Source: Microdochium bolleyi (Eukaryota > Ascomycota > Sordariomycetes > Xylariales > Microdochiaceae). Taken from it: 64,000 nt of DNA. Shown one piece after another: positions 11,872 through 22,914 of this stretch. Position 1 is the first letter of the stretch. Each line of letters starts with the position of its first letter. The stretch lies in the NCBI GenBank assembly GCA_001566295.1, contig KQ964258.1, forward strand, positions 794,277 to 858,276, in the 5' to 3' direction. The translations under genes and the position numbers were made by a program. The notes under the pieces were generated by a model that was not told the origin of the DNA, ran no database searches, and saw only the letters and a list, made by a program, of their open reading frames with translations.

Positions 11872-12747
11872 GGCTGTCTGCTGTCAGCGGTTGTAGTCCC
11901 AAATCCTGGATACGCTGGTCATTATTAAGGCATACGATAACTTAATGTTTATCAAGAACAGATGAGTAGAGAGTCCCTCCCAAGCGATGCCGCAGCGGCT
12001 CAAGGGCATTGTCCTGCCAGGGGAATGGCTTTTTGAAAATGAGCGTCGACTTCCAGCAACACTGCAGCGAGATGGCAAGGGCAGGTGGAGGATGACCAGC
12101 AATCTGTGATATGGTCGATAGTTTGTGACGTTGAAATAAATGATGTTTGTATGAGAACATTCCTTTCAATCAAGAAAGACTGACGCACAGGCCATTCACG
12201 CAGCACCATACAACCCGTGAGGCATCTGCGTGAATGGGCCTCCCGCAGGGGTCCAGCCCGCTCCCAGCCCCCTGAGTTAACCCAACGGCCGCCGCTCGCG
12301 ACTTAGATGGCAGTCTGTTAGCAGACCCCTCCACAACGGCACCGCAGCTCTAACAACCACTAACAACCCTCCGAGTGCCAACGCCACCCAAGCTCGGCAA
12401 AGAAGAAACAACGTCCTGGCTGCCTCACCAGGCACGCAACAAGCACCAAGTATCAACCACTCTCGCAGCCTCATCGCCATTGATTGCAATCGGCCTCATA
12501 TCCCGTGACTGCCCAATCGTGCAGTGCAGTGCAGGTGCTAAACGCTGTTCCGTCCAAACTCCCACTTCCACTCCTTCTTCACCAACATCACCAACTTCCC
12601 GCAACAGCCACGCGGGAGCTGTCCTAGTGCCCCCTGCAACTGCAGACCTCATCAACAACCACATTACCACCAACTCACATCAACCGGGACAAGCTCGCAG
12701 ATCCTGCTATACGTTTCCACCCCCCGCCATCTCACCTGGCAGTCACC
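11872..12747. other. Intergenic region between the rhodopsin-domain and dynamin genes
   Basis: Contains the 3' end of the upstream gene and the promoter of the dynamin-like gene at 12748. The last 300 bases before that start are rich in CA and CAA and poor in G on the plus strand, typical of a fungal 5' leader. No ORF with a recognisable domain was found. Confidence 0.55.
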
Positions 12748-15700
12748 ATGCCTCCACGGGTCACGCGGCAGGCCGTCATCAAGGCCGAGTTGCCTGACCC
12801 TGCCGAAGTCGCTGATCGCACGAGGTCCCCTTCTGCTACCATCGCTCGACCGAGCACGCCGCTGCAGGCACCAGCAACAAACCAGCTCCGCCCCGATCAG
12901 CCGCTGGACATGCACTCGGCAGCAATGTCGTTTGCCCGCTCCGGTGCTCGTAAGTGCCCGCGACTTCCAAGATGTGAGGAGCCCAACACTGACAGCTAGT
13001 GAAGCATCCATCGAGACTCACACAAGGACGAGAAATGACCTGACGCCACTCTTCCTGGAGACTAGAATCCGCCAGGGAAATCTGCGTCAGGAAACCCCGG
13101 GGTCCCCTCTTGCTCACCACGATGCAAGCACGCATCAGGGCAGTTTCGCCCGACCAGCATTCGCCGACATTGGCATGAAGCTCAAGGCATGTAACGACAC
13201 CCTCGGTAATCTGCAGCAACTTGGCATCGAGCATGTCGCCAAGCTTCCGGAGCTTGTCCTCGTCGGCGATCAATCTGCTGGCAAATCCAGCCTCATGTCG
13301 GGCCTGGCAGAGCTCAATCTGCCGAGAAGCGGTGGTGTTTGTACCAGATGTCCGATACACATCCGCATGGCGTCAAGCAATGTCGAGAACTTCTCTTGCA
13401 CCGTCTCGTTGCAGCTGGACTACGACTACAGACCGCAAGGCCGCATCCGTATTTCGGACGTCACGAAGCAGAATCCTTTCCCGCCATGGGTGAAAAAGCC
13501 AGTCCGCGAAACGAAGTTCTTCAAAAGCATTGAGAACCCGGGAGACACCCAGATCGAGGAGATCTTGAAGTGGGCCCAGATTGCGATCCTGAGCCCAAAC
13601 AGAAACCATGAGCTCTTCGTCCCCGGAGAGGGCGCCATCGCCAAGGAAGACAACGTCGAGAGGGCCAAGGACGAGACCGATGCTCAGTTCTCGCCAAACA
13701 TTGTGGCCCTCGAAATGAAAGGACCAGGTCTGCCTGACCTGAGCTTTTACGATTTGCCTGGTGTCTTCCTCTCCCCTGGAAATGAGCAGGATGAGTATAT
13801 CGTCAAGGTTGTTCAGAACCTGGCAAGCTCATACATTCAGAGAGAGGAAGCGATCATAATGTGGGCGGTGCCCATGAATCATGACCTGGAGAACTCGATC
13901 ATTTTCCCAATCATCAGAAAAGCCGGCGCGCAAAGTCGTACCATCGGTGTGATTACGAAAGCAGATATGCTCCAGTCCAGCAACGTCAAACAATGGCTCG
14001 AAGTCCTGGAAGGCAAGAAACAGAGAGTCAAACACGGCTACTTCATGACGTCTCTACCGCCAGATCAGCCGCTGCAAAAAGGAAGCGACTGGGAAGAATC
14101 CTTCTTCCACAGGGGAGTCAGTACTTGGCCGAATGAGTTCGAGAGATACAGCAGTCGATGCGGAGTCGATCCTCTCAGGACCTACATCTCCCTACAGCTA
14201 GGAGAGGCGTTCCGTCGCAGGTATGACGTACTCCTCTCAGCACATGCCGTCTTTTGCTCTGTTCCAGATCGTCTACTAACTTTGTCGGCGTCTGCAGTCT
14301 GCCTTCCATCAAAATAAAGGTCCAGCAGCAGCGAGCCTCGCTTCAGCAGCGGTTGGGCAGGTTCCCCGAATTGCCCAGCAATGTCGAGTATGAAGTACTC
14401 AACAGTTTCAATAACTTTCTCCGGCAGATCAAGGCCGATGTGAAAGACCCAAAGAAGATGTCGTCGCAATGGGCTCGGCTGAATGAGCAATTCAGAGATT
14501 GCATCGTCAAGGCGAAGCCAGGGTGTAATGTCACCGAGGCTCCTCAGACGATCGACCTGGACTCAGAGGCCGAGAGTGTGGCAAACACGCCCTCAAAACG
14601 ACCTCGCCCGAGTGATTCAACAGTGAGAACGCCATCTTCAAAGCGTCAACGCGCAGATCTGGTCATGCAGGGTATGCAAGGCACTCCAATCAAGACCGAA
14701 GGCGGAGCCAATACGCCATTCCGGCAGCCCTCGGTAAGGCCCACGCCGCCTGCCGAACCTTCTCCTTTTGCTCGATTCTCAAATCTCGGCAAGGGAGGCT
14801 TGGATCTCCGCGAGATACGCCGAGAAATCCTCGAAAGCCAAAAGGCGGGCGTGTCACACGAGCTGGTGCCCGTGAGTGTCTACGAGTTCTTCTCTCTACG
14901 CGCTGTGCAGAAATGGAAGGATCCCTTGGACGTCTATCTCGGCAAGACTATTGAGCTGCTGAAGAGAACACTCGACGATGCCTTGGAAAACTCCCTTAAG
15001 GAATTCAAGTCTCGACTACTATACCAAGAGATGAAGACTCATCTTCATGACTTTCTTGATGAGCAGGAATGCCTACAGAAGGGGCGACTTTCGGAGCTGT
15101 TCGACGCGGAAACCTACCAGATGTTTACCATGAACAACGACATCTGCAAGGAGTTCCGCGCCCAGGAGCTGAAGATCATCGAGCGCGCGAGGACATATGA
15201 GCGACTCCGAGCCCATGCTCTGATTCCCTGGGAAACCAAGAGACCAGATCCTTCGAAAATGTCCGCCGAAGCTCTGGTGGAAGAGCGCGACACGTTTGCA
15301 AAGCAGGTTCCCAAACTGCCTGCAAAAGACCAATTCGACATCGAGCTCAAGGTAGCTGCGCACGTGCGCGCATACTATCTCACAGCAGCAACTTTCTTCG
15401 TGGAAGGTGTCACGAAAGATGTGAATGCGAGGTTGTTCCGAAGCTTCACTCTGAACAACCTCGATCATTCACTTGGTATGAAGCTTGGCATCATGCCTTT
15501 TGGCAGTAAGTCACGAACTACCAACGATATCTCTCTTCTTCTACCATTGTGAACGTTGACTAACGAAACCTTAGCTCCCGAGGCCTATGCAAGACTAATG
15601 GAAGAAGATGTCACCATCGCTCGAGAGCGCGAGACACTGAAGAGGGAGCTGGCCAAGCTCGAGACCGCATTGTCCAGCATCAATGCGCTCGAGAGCGAGC

Positions 15701-15804
15701 CTGTGTTGGTTGACGTTGACAATGAAATGGAGATGTTCGAAGTCGGACCAGCATACGATGAGGATGCAGATGACATCGAGGACGAAGACATGGGGATCGC
15801 GTGA
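12748..15804 (+). CDS. Dynamin-family GTPase (Mx/Vps1-like)
   Basis: Large self-assembling GTPase. Four exons (12748-12949, 12996-14220, 14298-15505, 15575-15804) give 954 residues. The GTPase domain follows a 120-residue N-terminal extension. It has the P-loop GDQSAGKSSL, the switch-1 region around VCTRCP, the G3 motif DLPG and the G4 motif TKAD. A helical stalk follows. Between the stalk halves lies an insert (about residues 550-640) with basic clusters SKRPRP and SSKRQR, repeated Thr-Pro pairs and the sumoylation-type motif IKTE. A similar VIKAE lies at residues 10-14. The GED-like helix is near TPEAYARLMEEDVTIARERE, and the acidic C-terminus ends EDEDMGIA. No PH or proline-rich domain is seen, so it groups with Mx/Vps1-type fungal proteins rather than classical endocytic dynamin. 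Function (vacuolar, mitochondrial or nuclear) is not fixed by sequence. Confidence 0.95.
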
Positions 15805-18800
15805 AGCTTTCCCGTCAGGCCCCGGCACTGTGGCGTGCCTCACACCTCTCCCCTGGTCGGCCGGACGCTCCATGGTCAGGGAGTAGTCTCAAGCGCATGC
15901 GGATGTGCCCTTTGGGACGTGGCGTTACTCTTTGTTGGATCAGTTTCCAAGGTGTGCTTGCGCATTGTGGACAAGTTGGCGAAGCCCCCTGCAGGCGGCA
16001 TGAATTTTGTGGCGTTGGGAAGGATTTTGTGTTCGGGATCTCATCCGACCGTTCCTGAGAGAACTCGATTTCCCCTCGCGAGGCGTAGGATTGCTTGGCG
16101 CACAAGCGAGTTCCATGTGGTGCTTTGAATAATTCCTTATTTAGCCCTCAAGTGACGTCACAGAGACGGCTCGAGCCCAATCAGGCAGCGTAGTTTAGCC
16201 ACTGTCGAAAGAATTGATTGCATATCATTACCGGCATCGCGACTGTCAACAACCACATTGATTCCCTAGACTTTAGCATGGGCCAGTATAGGATGTCAGG
16301 CGCTGTCGCTGTTAATCCTGGACATGTAGGAGACGACCATGACCGAAGATAAATTCAGTCTACCAAGCTGCCCGGCCGAACGGGTCCGCAAAGCCGCTGG
16401 AGAGGGTAGCGTCGGTAACGTCTTCCTCGCATGCTCCCCATCTGGACGCTTGAAACACCTGATGGCGCGGGGAAACCTCCAGCCAAGGCACGGCGTCAAC
16501 ATCGTGAAAAGTCAGGACCAACTTCCAAGTCAGACCAGGCGCCACTTCGGGTTCGCACTTCTTCGCACTCCGGGCCTTTACTTATACTGGCTAGCTAATA
16601 TTACAACAAGCCACCAACATCAGACCGACGGCTGGCGCGCCGACCCCTGTCGCTCATCATAACACCTCATGCCGGCCCCTCGGATGCTCCAGGCGGCGTC
16701 CCTCTCACAACAATGCGGACTCTCCCGCAGAGCAGAACACGAGAGGCAAAGGACAGCAGCGCCTCTGCGAGGCCTCGCATCGGAATGCCACTACTGTGCT
16801 GAGCACACCACTTGCCCGACCGTCAGGTCAGGTCAGGTCAAGTCAGGTCACCACTCGCGAATCGCCCTCGGTTATCGTGGCTGCACAGGCTGGCGTGCAG
16901 CTTGCAGCGTCGCGTGACCGCCAACGCAATGGACGGTCGCTTCACGTCGATCATCCGCGGAAGCACATGGGTCACATAACAATGGACGGCTGCTCTCCAC
17001 ATTCTCGCTCAGTCCACTGCTTTCCGTCTGGGGTAGTGGAGAATAGAGGGTCGAGAGTGTACAATAACGCCATCTCTGCCTGCCTGGTGTCCGGGCCGCA
17101 ATGGACAGCTGCTTGCGTCCTCCATGCGCAGGGGTGATGGCTTGGCTTAGCGTCGCTGGTCAGACGGGAGGCGGGAGCGGCCTCGGAGGTCGCAGTCGTG
17201 CGAGGAGCACACCGGCCGCTTGGCCTGCGGGTCTCGGGCAGGGATTCCAAGAGGAACGTTCGTCGTCGTCGTTTCATGGGTACGAATGGGAACAAGAGGC
17301 CAAGCCTGCGAGAGATCACACACACACATACTCCGTACACACACAACCGAATCTTTGTGCGACCATGGGTGGATCGGAGACACACACCCGAAACGGGCAT
17401 TCGTCCTCTTGAAGAGACCGGCGGCGGATTCCTTGCAGCGGCCTTCGGAGGGAGACCCATGTCCGCCGTCTCTGTATCACACAGTTGCTGCACTTTGCCG
17501 CAGCCCGCCTGTGTCGTCGCGTCTCATCCTGAGAAATGGACTACTTTACACCACTTCCCCTGATGCTTCAGCGCCGGCCCACAGGTCTCGGGTCGACTTG
17601 TTGGGAATTAAAGAGCATCTTGGGAACCGGACGAAGAAGCATTTTTCGTGAGAGCATCGACGAGGTGGTAGCCTAGAAGGCATCGGACCCCAGCTCTGGG
17701 GAGACCTGGATGGGCAATGACAGGGATTGCTATTTTCCCGGCCCACGGCAGTGTCGGGTCCGCGGGCCGCATTCAGCAACCCCGGACTCACACCTCGAAA
17801 CAGAATGCTTGGAGATGGTGTGTAAGACGTTAATTTCCCCAACGAGCGCGGGAGTATGCGCGCCCTCGACAGCACACGCTCTCCTTGTTCTTGACCAACA
17901 CACCGGCTCGACCCGTACATTGGGTGGCCGCGGTCCCAGGACATAGTTTCATAACTAACAAGCATCAAGGGCAGGGGTCTGCCTCTGGAGAGCTGACTGG
18001 TCTTGTTGGCAGAGGTGGCTGATCTGGGCTTGGCTTGACGCCCTAGTTCGGAATCCTTTCCCTTCAGTCGGACCTGGCTCGACTTTCTGTCCCGCCATCG
18101 TAGGACTCAGCGAGCGAGAGGAGGATGCTCGGGGACCAGGTATGGCCATGTATGCCTCCAAGTATACCCTAGGGGCGGACGTGGTCAGCCTTAAGATGCG
18201 ATCCTATGGATGAAAGAGGACAAAGATCTCCGGCTTGGACGGACGCACTCGTGCCATGTGTCTTGATGTTCCCACTGGGAGGTCGACAACTCCGACCCCA
18301 ACTGCAGTATTGGTCTTTTATGCAGCACCCAGCCAGTGAGGTGGTCAGTTACTCTGGATCTAGGCCCCCTCACAACGTACGCCTCCCACATCTTCGGAAA
18401 CGCTGTGTCCGCAGCACAGATATAGCCGCGCCTCGTCCCGTCTACACTTCTGTGTAACACGGGATCCCATGTGTCAAGATCGTACCAAGGGTGGCCATCT
18501 CTGACGGTCCCTTCCTCCGCACAAGCAGCGAGGATCTCGATCCCCAGTGCCACACAGCCGTCGTGTCTATACACGTTGCGCGGCCCTTGTGCGACCTCCG
18601 GACCCGATATTGCACACACCTGCAAGTCACGCACTGGTACGTTCCGCACGCCAAGAACCTGGCTCTCCCGCATACGATCTACGGCTGCAGGGTCGGTTCC
18701 CGTTCGACACACACCCCGAGACTGCATGACGAGCTTCTTATATTCCCGCGTCACCTTTCTGTTGTCGTTGCAGCAGGAGTCCGAGCTTCCTGTCAACATC

Positions 18801-19133
18801 CTGGATTAGCCTCCTCTCGACATCTCCAGCGCCTGTCGTCAATCTTTCCGAAACAGAGCTTGCATACTTTCCATTCCCTCACGAACGCCTCAAAGTAACT
18901 CTGTGCTTCTGCACAGTCGATCTCAATTTCGGAAAGAAAAAGGGACATCAGAATCTGCTTGCTTCTTTATTCTCCGGACAGCGGCTTTCCCTGCAACGAT
19001 CAATCCCCGTGGGGAAAGAAGACTGTGACAATAAAGAACAACGCACGAGCCTGCAACCCAGGGGAAAAGCAAACATTCCGCCCTTGACATTGGCGATCGA
19101 CCAGGGGCGCTGCGTCCCTGCCATCTCGCCAGC
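15805..19133. other. 3.3-kb region with no supportable gene
   Basis: Short ORFs occur in all frames. The longest, 202 codons on the minus strand at 18191-18799, has no recognisable domain and is treated as a finding rather than a gene. A GGTCA-type short tandem repeat is at 16822-16850, and CA-rich microsatellites lie near 17320-17345. The right end should contain the promoter and leader of the sugar porter starting at 19134. Confidence 0.5.
16822..16850. repeat. GGTCA short tandem repeat
   Basis: About five to six tandem copies of the pentamer GTCAG, one with a single-base change. It is non-coding by all evidence seen. Confidence 0.75.
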
Positions 19134-21383
19134 ATGCCGCTAACGAAGCCGCGAAGGCTTCAGATCAAGAACATCAGGGTGTTGCGTGCGCCAGAGGTCG
19201 GCGCCAAAGGCAACCTTGCCGAGCTCGAGGTCGCGCAGCGCGAAGCGCCTTGCTTCGAGCGGGTGTCATGGACGAAAGAGCCACATCTGCGGAGGCTGTA
19301 CGCCTTGGGCGCGGTGTTGATGCTGGCTTCGGCGACGACAGGTTATGACGGGTATGGCTACGAGTTCCCAGTGTCAATCTATTCGCAGCGAGACGCTGAG
19401 CTAACCTCTTTTCCGTTGGTACAGCATGCTCGTCAACACTTCACAGCAGATTGACAAGTGGAAAGAGTTTTTCCCCAGGACACAGGCCATCGGGGGAGTC
19501 GAGCAGTGGGTGGCCGACAGCTGGCTCGGGCTTCTGGTCAACATGTTCAACATCGGCAGCATCATGAGCTTCTTCATTACGCCGTACATTGCCGACAACT
19601 ATGGGCGCAAGGCTTCTATTGCCATTGGCTGCTTTTTCATGATAATCGGTGGCTTGGTGACGGGATGCTGTACGGGCTACGAGAGTAAGTACCCAGAATC
19701 ACCTGTCCAGTTCGAACTGTGAGATCGCAGTATCCTTCATTTCGGGACAGCTTGCCGAGACTAACATGTATCCGCTTCTGTGCAGTGTATGTGGCCGGCC
19801 GATTCATTTTGGGCTTTGGCAACAGCTTGTCCCAGATGGCCTCGCCTCTGCTGCTCACTGAGATTTGCCACCCGCAACACCGCGGCCCCGTCACCGCCGT
19901 GTACAACTGCCTCTGGAACGCGGGCGCCCTGATGGTCGCCTGGATCGGCTGGGGCACGTCACAGATCAACAACGACTGGGCCTGGCGCTCGATCACGCTG
20001 GGCCAGGTCCTGCCCTCGCTCGTGCAGCTCTCGTTCCTGTACTGGATCCCCGAGAGCCCGCGGTACCTCATGTCCAAGAACCGCCACGAGGAGGCCCTGG
20101 ACATCCTGGCCAAGCACCACGCCGGCGGCAACGAGCTCAACGCCACGGTGCAGTTCGAGTACCGCGAGATCAAGGAGACGATGCGGCTCGAGCAGGAGTT
20201 CAGCCACGAGGCGGGCTACCTCGACTTCTTCCGGACGCGCGGGAACCGCTGGCGCCTGGCCATCCTGGTGTCCCTGGGTGTCATCTCGCAGTACAGCGGC
20301 AATGCCATGTTCTCCAACTACATCGACGCAGTCTACGAGGGAGCGGGCATCACGAACCAGGACCGGAAGCTAGCTGTAAGTTTCAGACCACCGCGTCTTT
20401 TATATTAATTCTTCTCCATGTTATCTTCTCAATGTCCTCGAGGTTTGTCGCAACAGAGGCGTAAATGACATAGCGTGTACTGATAACTTATCCTCCCCCA
20501 CAGCTCAGCGGCGGCAAGACCGTGCTCGACCTCATCATCACGGTCCTCGCGGCGCTGCACGTCGACTACTTTGGCCGCCGGCCGCTCTTCCTCGTGTCCA
20601 CGGCAGGCATGGTGGTCTGCTTCGCGGCGTGGACCGTGTGCGGCGCGGCGTACGAGCGCGAGAAGTACGAGAACAGCCCCGCCGGGTGGGCGCAGCTCGT
20701 CTTCATCTGGCTCTTTGGCATCTTCTACGACATTGGCTTCTCGGGCCTGCTGATCGCGTACGCGCTCGAGATCCTGCCCTTCAAGCTGCGCGCCAAGGGC
20801 ATGATGATCATGAACGTGACGGTGCAGGCCATCCTCGCCATGAGCAACCAGACCAACAAGGTCGCGTGGAACCGCATGCCCGAGCACTGGCACCTCATGG
20901 TCTTCTACACGGCGTGGGACTTTGTGCAGTTCGTCTTTGTCTACTTCTTCTACGTCGAGACCAAAGGGCCCACGCTCGAGGAGATTGCGCGCATCTTTGA
21001 CGGCTTCGACGCCGAGGTCGCCAACATCAACATGCGCCAGGTCGAGAGGGACATTGACGACGCGGAGCACCACCGGAGGAGGCGCAGCCGCTTCAACAGC
21101 TACAACGGCGGCGGCGGTGGTGGATTCGACGACGGCAGTGGTGGTGGTGCTGGCGGTGGTGTAAGTGGCTGGGGAAGTGGTGTGTCGAACGTGCACTACC
21201 GCCACGGGTCCAACAACGACGACAAGAACCTCGATGACTTTGAGCTCGACGACACTGCCGTTTCTCCTGGCAGTCAGAGAGGCAGAGCAGAGAGGGGCGA
21301 CGGGGGCCGGTTCGGCAGGAACAACACGCTGGGCAGCAGTAAGTTCGGCAGCCTGCGGTCGCACGACAGTTGGCCGCCCCGAG

Positions 21384-21422
<39 letters not shown>

Positions 21423-21790
21423 AAAACAACAACAACAACAACAATACCACCCATGCTATAACGACCGGCGACAACAGTAATGACCGCCGAGGCAGCAGGG
21501 GGAGCAGAGGCAGCGCGGCCTCGAGCCGCTACGGGGCCGCCCAGGACGAGGACGGCAAGAACATCTCGGTACAGATCTACAAGACGACGACCACCACCAC
21601 CACGTACTCGCCATCCTCGCCCGCGCGGAGGGAGAGCCGGAGGGGCCTCCTGAGCGGCGGCGCTGGGGCCGGAGACCGCAGCAGCTCCGGGGCCATGAGC
21701 AACAACAGCACAGGCCGCGGGAGGAAGAGCGACAGCCTGCAGGGGATGGGGGAGCATCAGATCCAGCATCCGGGCGGGAATTTCCTATGA
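19134..21790 (+). CDS. MFS sugar porter with an extended Asn/Gly-rich C-terminal tail
   Basis: Proton-coupled sugar transporter of the plasma membrane, resembling fungal lactose or hexose permeases. Four exons (19134-19351, 19425-19684, 19786-20375, 20504-21790) give 784 residues. Family signatures: GYDGMLVNT after the first helix, the loop DNYGRKASIAIG, GRFILGFGNSL, PESPRYLMSKNR after helix 6, the second-half loop DYFGRRPLFLVS, and the closing VETKGPTLEEIARIFD. The transporter domain ends near residue 530, the normal family length. The extra 250 residues are hydrophilic. They include Gly-rich runs, a stretch of 12 Asn, one Glu and 7 Asn coded by an AAC microsatellite (21386-21445), and a Ser/Arg-rich end. 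The frame stays open through the repeat, so the tail appears translated. Transported sugar is not predictable. Confidence 0.95.
21386..21445 (+). repeat. AAC microsatellite inside the MFS coding region
   Basis: Trinucleotide AAC units encode 12 Asn, one Glu, then 7 Asn. Because the unit is three bases long, copy-number changes keep the reading frame and would only alter the length of the Asn run in the cytosolic tail. Confidence 0.95.
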
Positions 21791-22914
21791 CGATTCTTTA
21801 CTTTCAGCTTTGCTTGAAGTTCTCTGGAGCGGGTGAGATGGACAGACATCGAGATGGACGAAAAAGAAAAAGGGGGCACGGGCATCGGACGAGAGAGGTA
21901 GGGGAGCAAAATGTCGAGAATCCCACACCATGAGTCGGCGGGTCGAGGGGAAGCACACGGTTGCCCGAAAACCATGTCATGAGGGCAGGGCACTGATAAA
22001 TCACGTTTCTCTTACTGCATGTGGGAAACCCATTTCTTTTTTTATCTTATACCACTAGCCGCGCAATCTTGTTTGTCTTTCTCTCGCCCTGGTCATTGTT
22101 CGTCTCTGCCATGAGCAAGAAGCAGCAGCACTAGCATACTTTTACATACACACACACTCCCCCCACAGCGCGGTTTCCCTTGGATGATATGAATCAGTAC
22201 TTTCCTCAGAAGCTCTTTCTTTTTTCCTCGTCTTTTTGGCGAGTCCTCGTCTGTCTGTCAAAAGGAACTGTAACTGGAATGGCGCATTCAAGTCAAGCTT
22301 GGAGGTTCTGCCGCTGGACTGATAATTCCAGCGCAAGATTTGTCCTACCGTTATTGTCAGAGGTGTTCCCCACCAACTGTGGACGGTTTGCCTGCCTGCC
22401 TGCCTATGTGCCTGCCTGTTCTGCCGCGTGTAACTGATATTCCACTATAAGTCGCTCACTGTTTGGCTGTCTCTCTTGCTTGTGTATAAAGTACTCTGCA
22501 GGTATATCTATGGTGGCGTGTTCGCCTCTTTGACCTCGAAGCTATCATTCTCTTCCGTGAGAATGGAGTATATATGTATATGTATATGTGAAGTGTGTAG
22601 AATACTCCTAGAAAACAAGAAAGAGAAAAGGAAACAAAAAGATATCCAAACGCCCCTGTAAACGCCCCGTCTGTTTCCATGCTTCTGCTCGCTGCTGTGT
22701 GTTTGCACAATCTCTTGTGGAGGTATATATATAGTTTCCATGAAAAGAATCAAAAAAATCATCTTCGCTCTCGTCGTCGTCGTGCTCGCAATCTTGCTCG
22801 TTCGTCTCCTGCCAGTCTCGTCATAGCCCGTGCTGTCTGTCGTATTGATTCGAGTCGTGACAATCTCTCTCTCTCTCTCCATGCTTCGTCCATGGCCCGG
22901 TGTCGTCTGCCACT
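21791..22914. other. Convergent 3' region between the MFS gene and the unknown gene
   Basis: Both flanking genes end here. The stretch is AT-richer than the coding regions and rich in T runs. It holds TGCC and TATATG simple repeats (near 22388-22420 and 22568-22590) and a CT run at 22864-22879. ORFs in it have no domain. A long 3' UTR on either side is likely. Confidence 0.55.

Noticed and set aside
10251..15804. Rhodopsin-domain protein and dynamin as a linked defence or allorecognition pair
   Set aside because: Same strand and adjacency alone are weak evidence; no NLR, HET or amyloid motif is seen in either gene.
20429..21769. 446-codon minus-strand frame opposite the MFS gene
   Set aside because: It is the antisense shadow of a well-supported transporter exon. 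Its Val/Ala/Arg-rich product has no domain.
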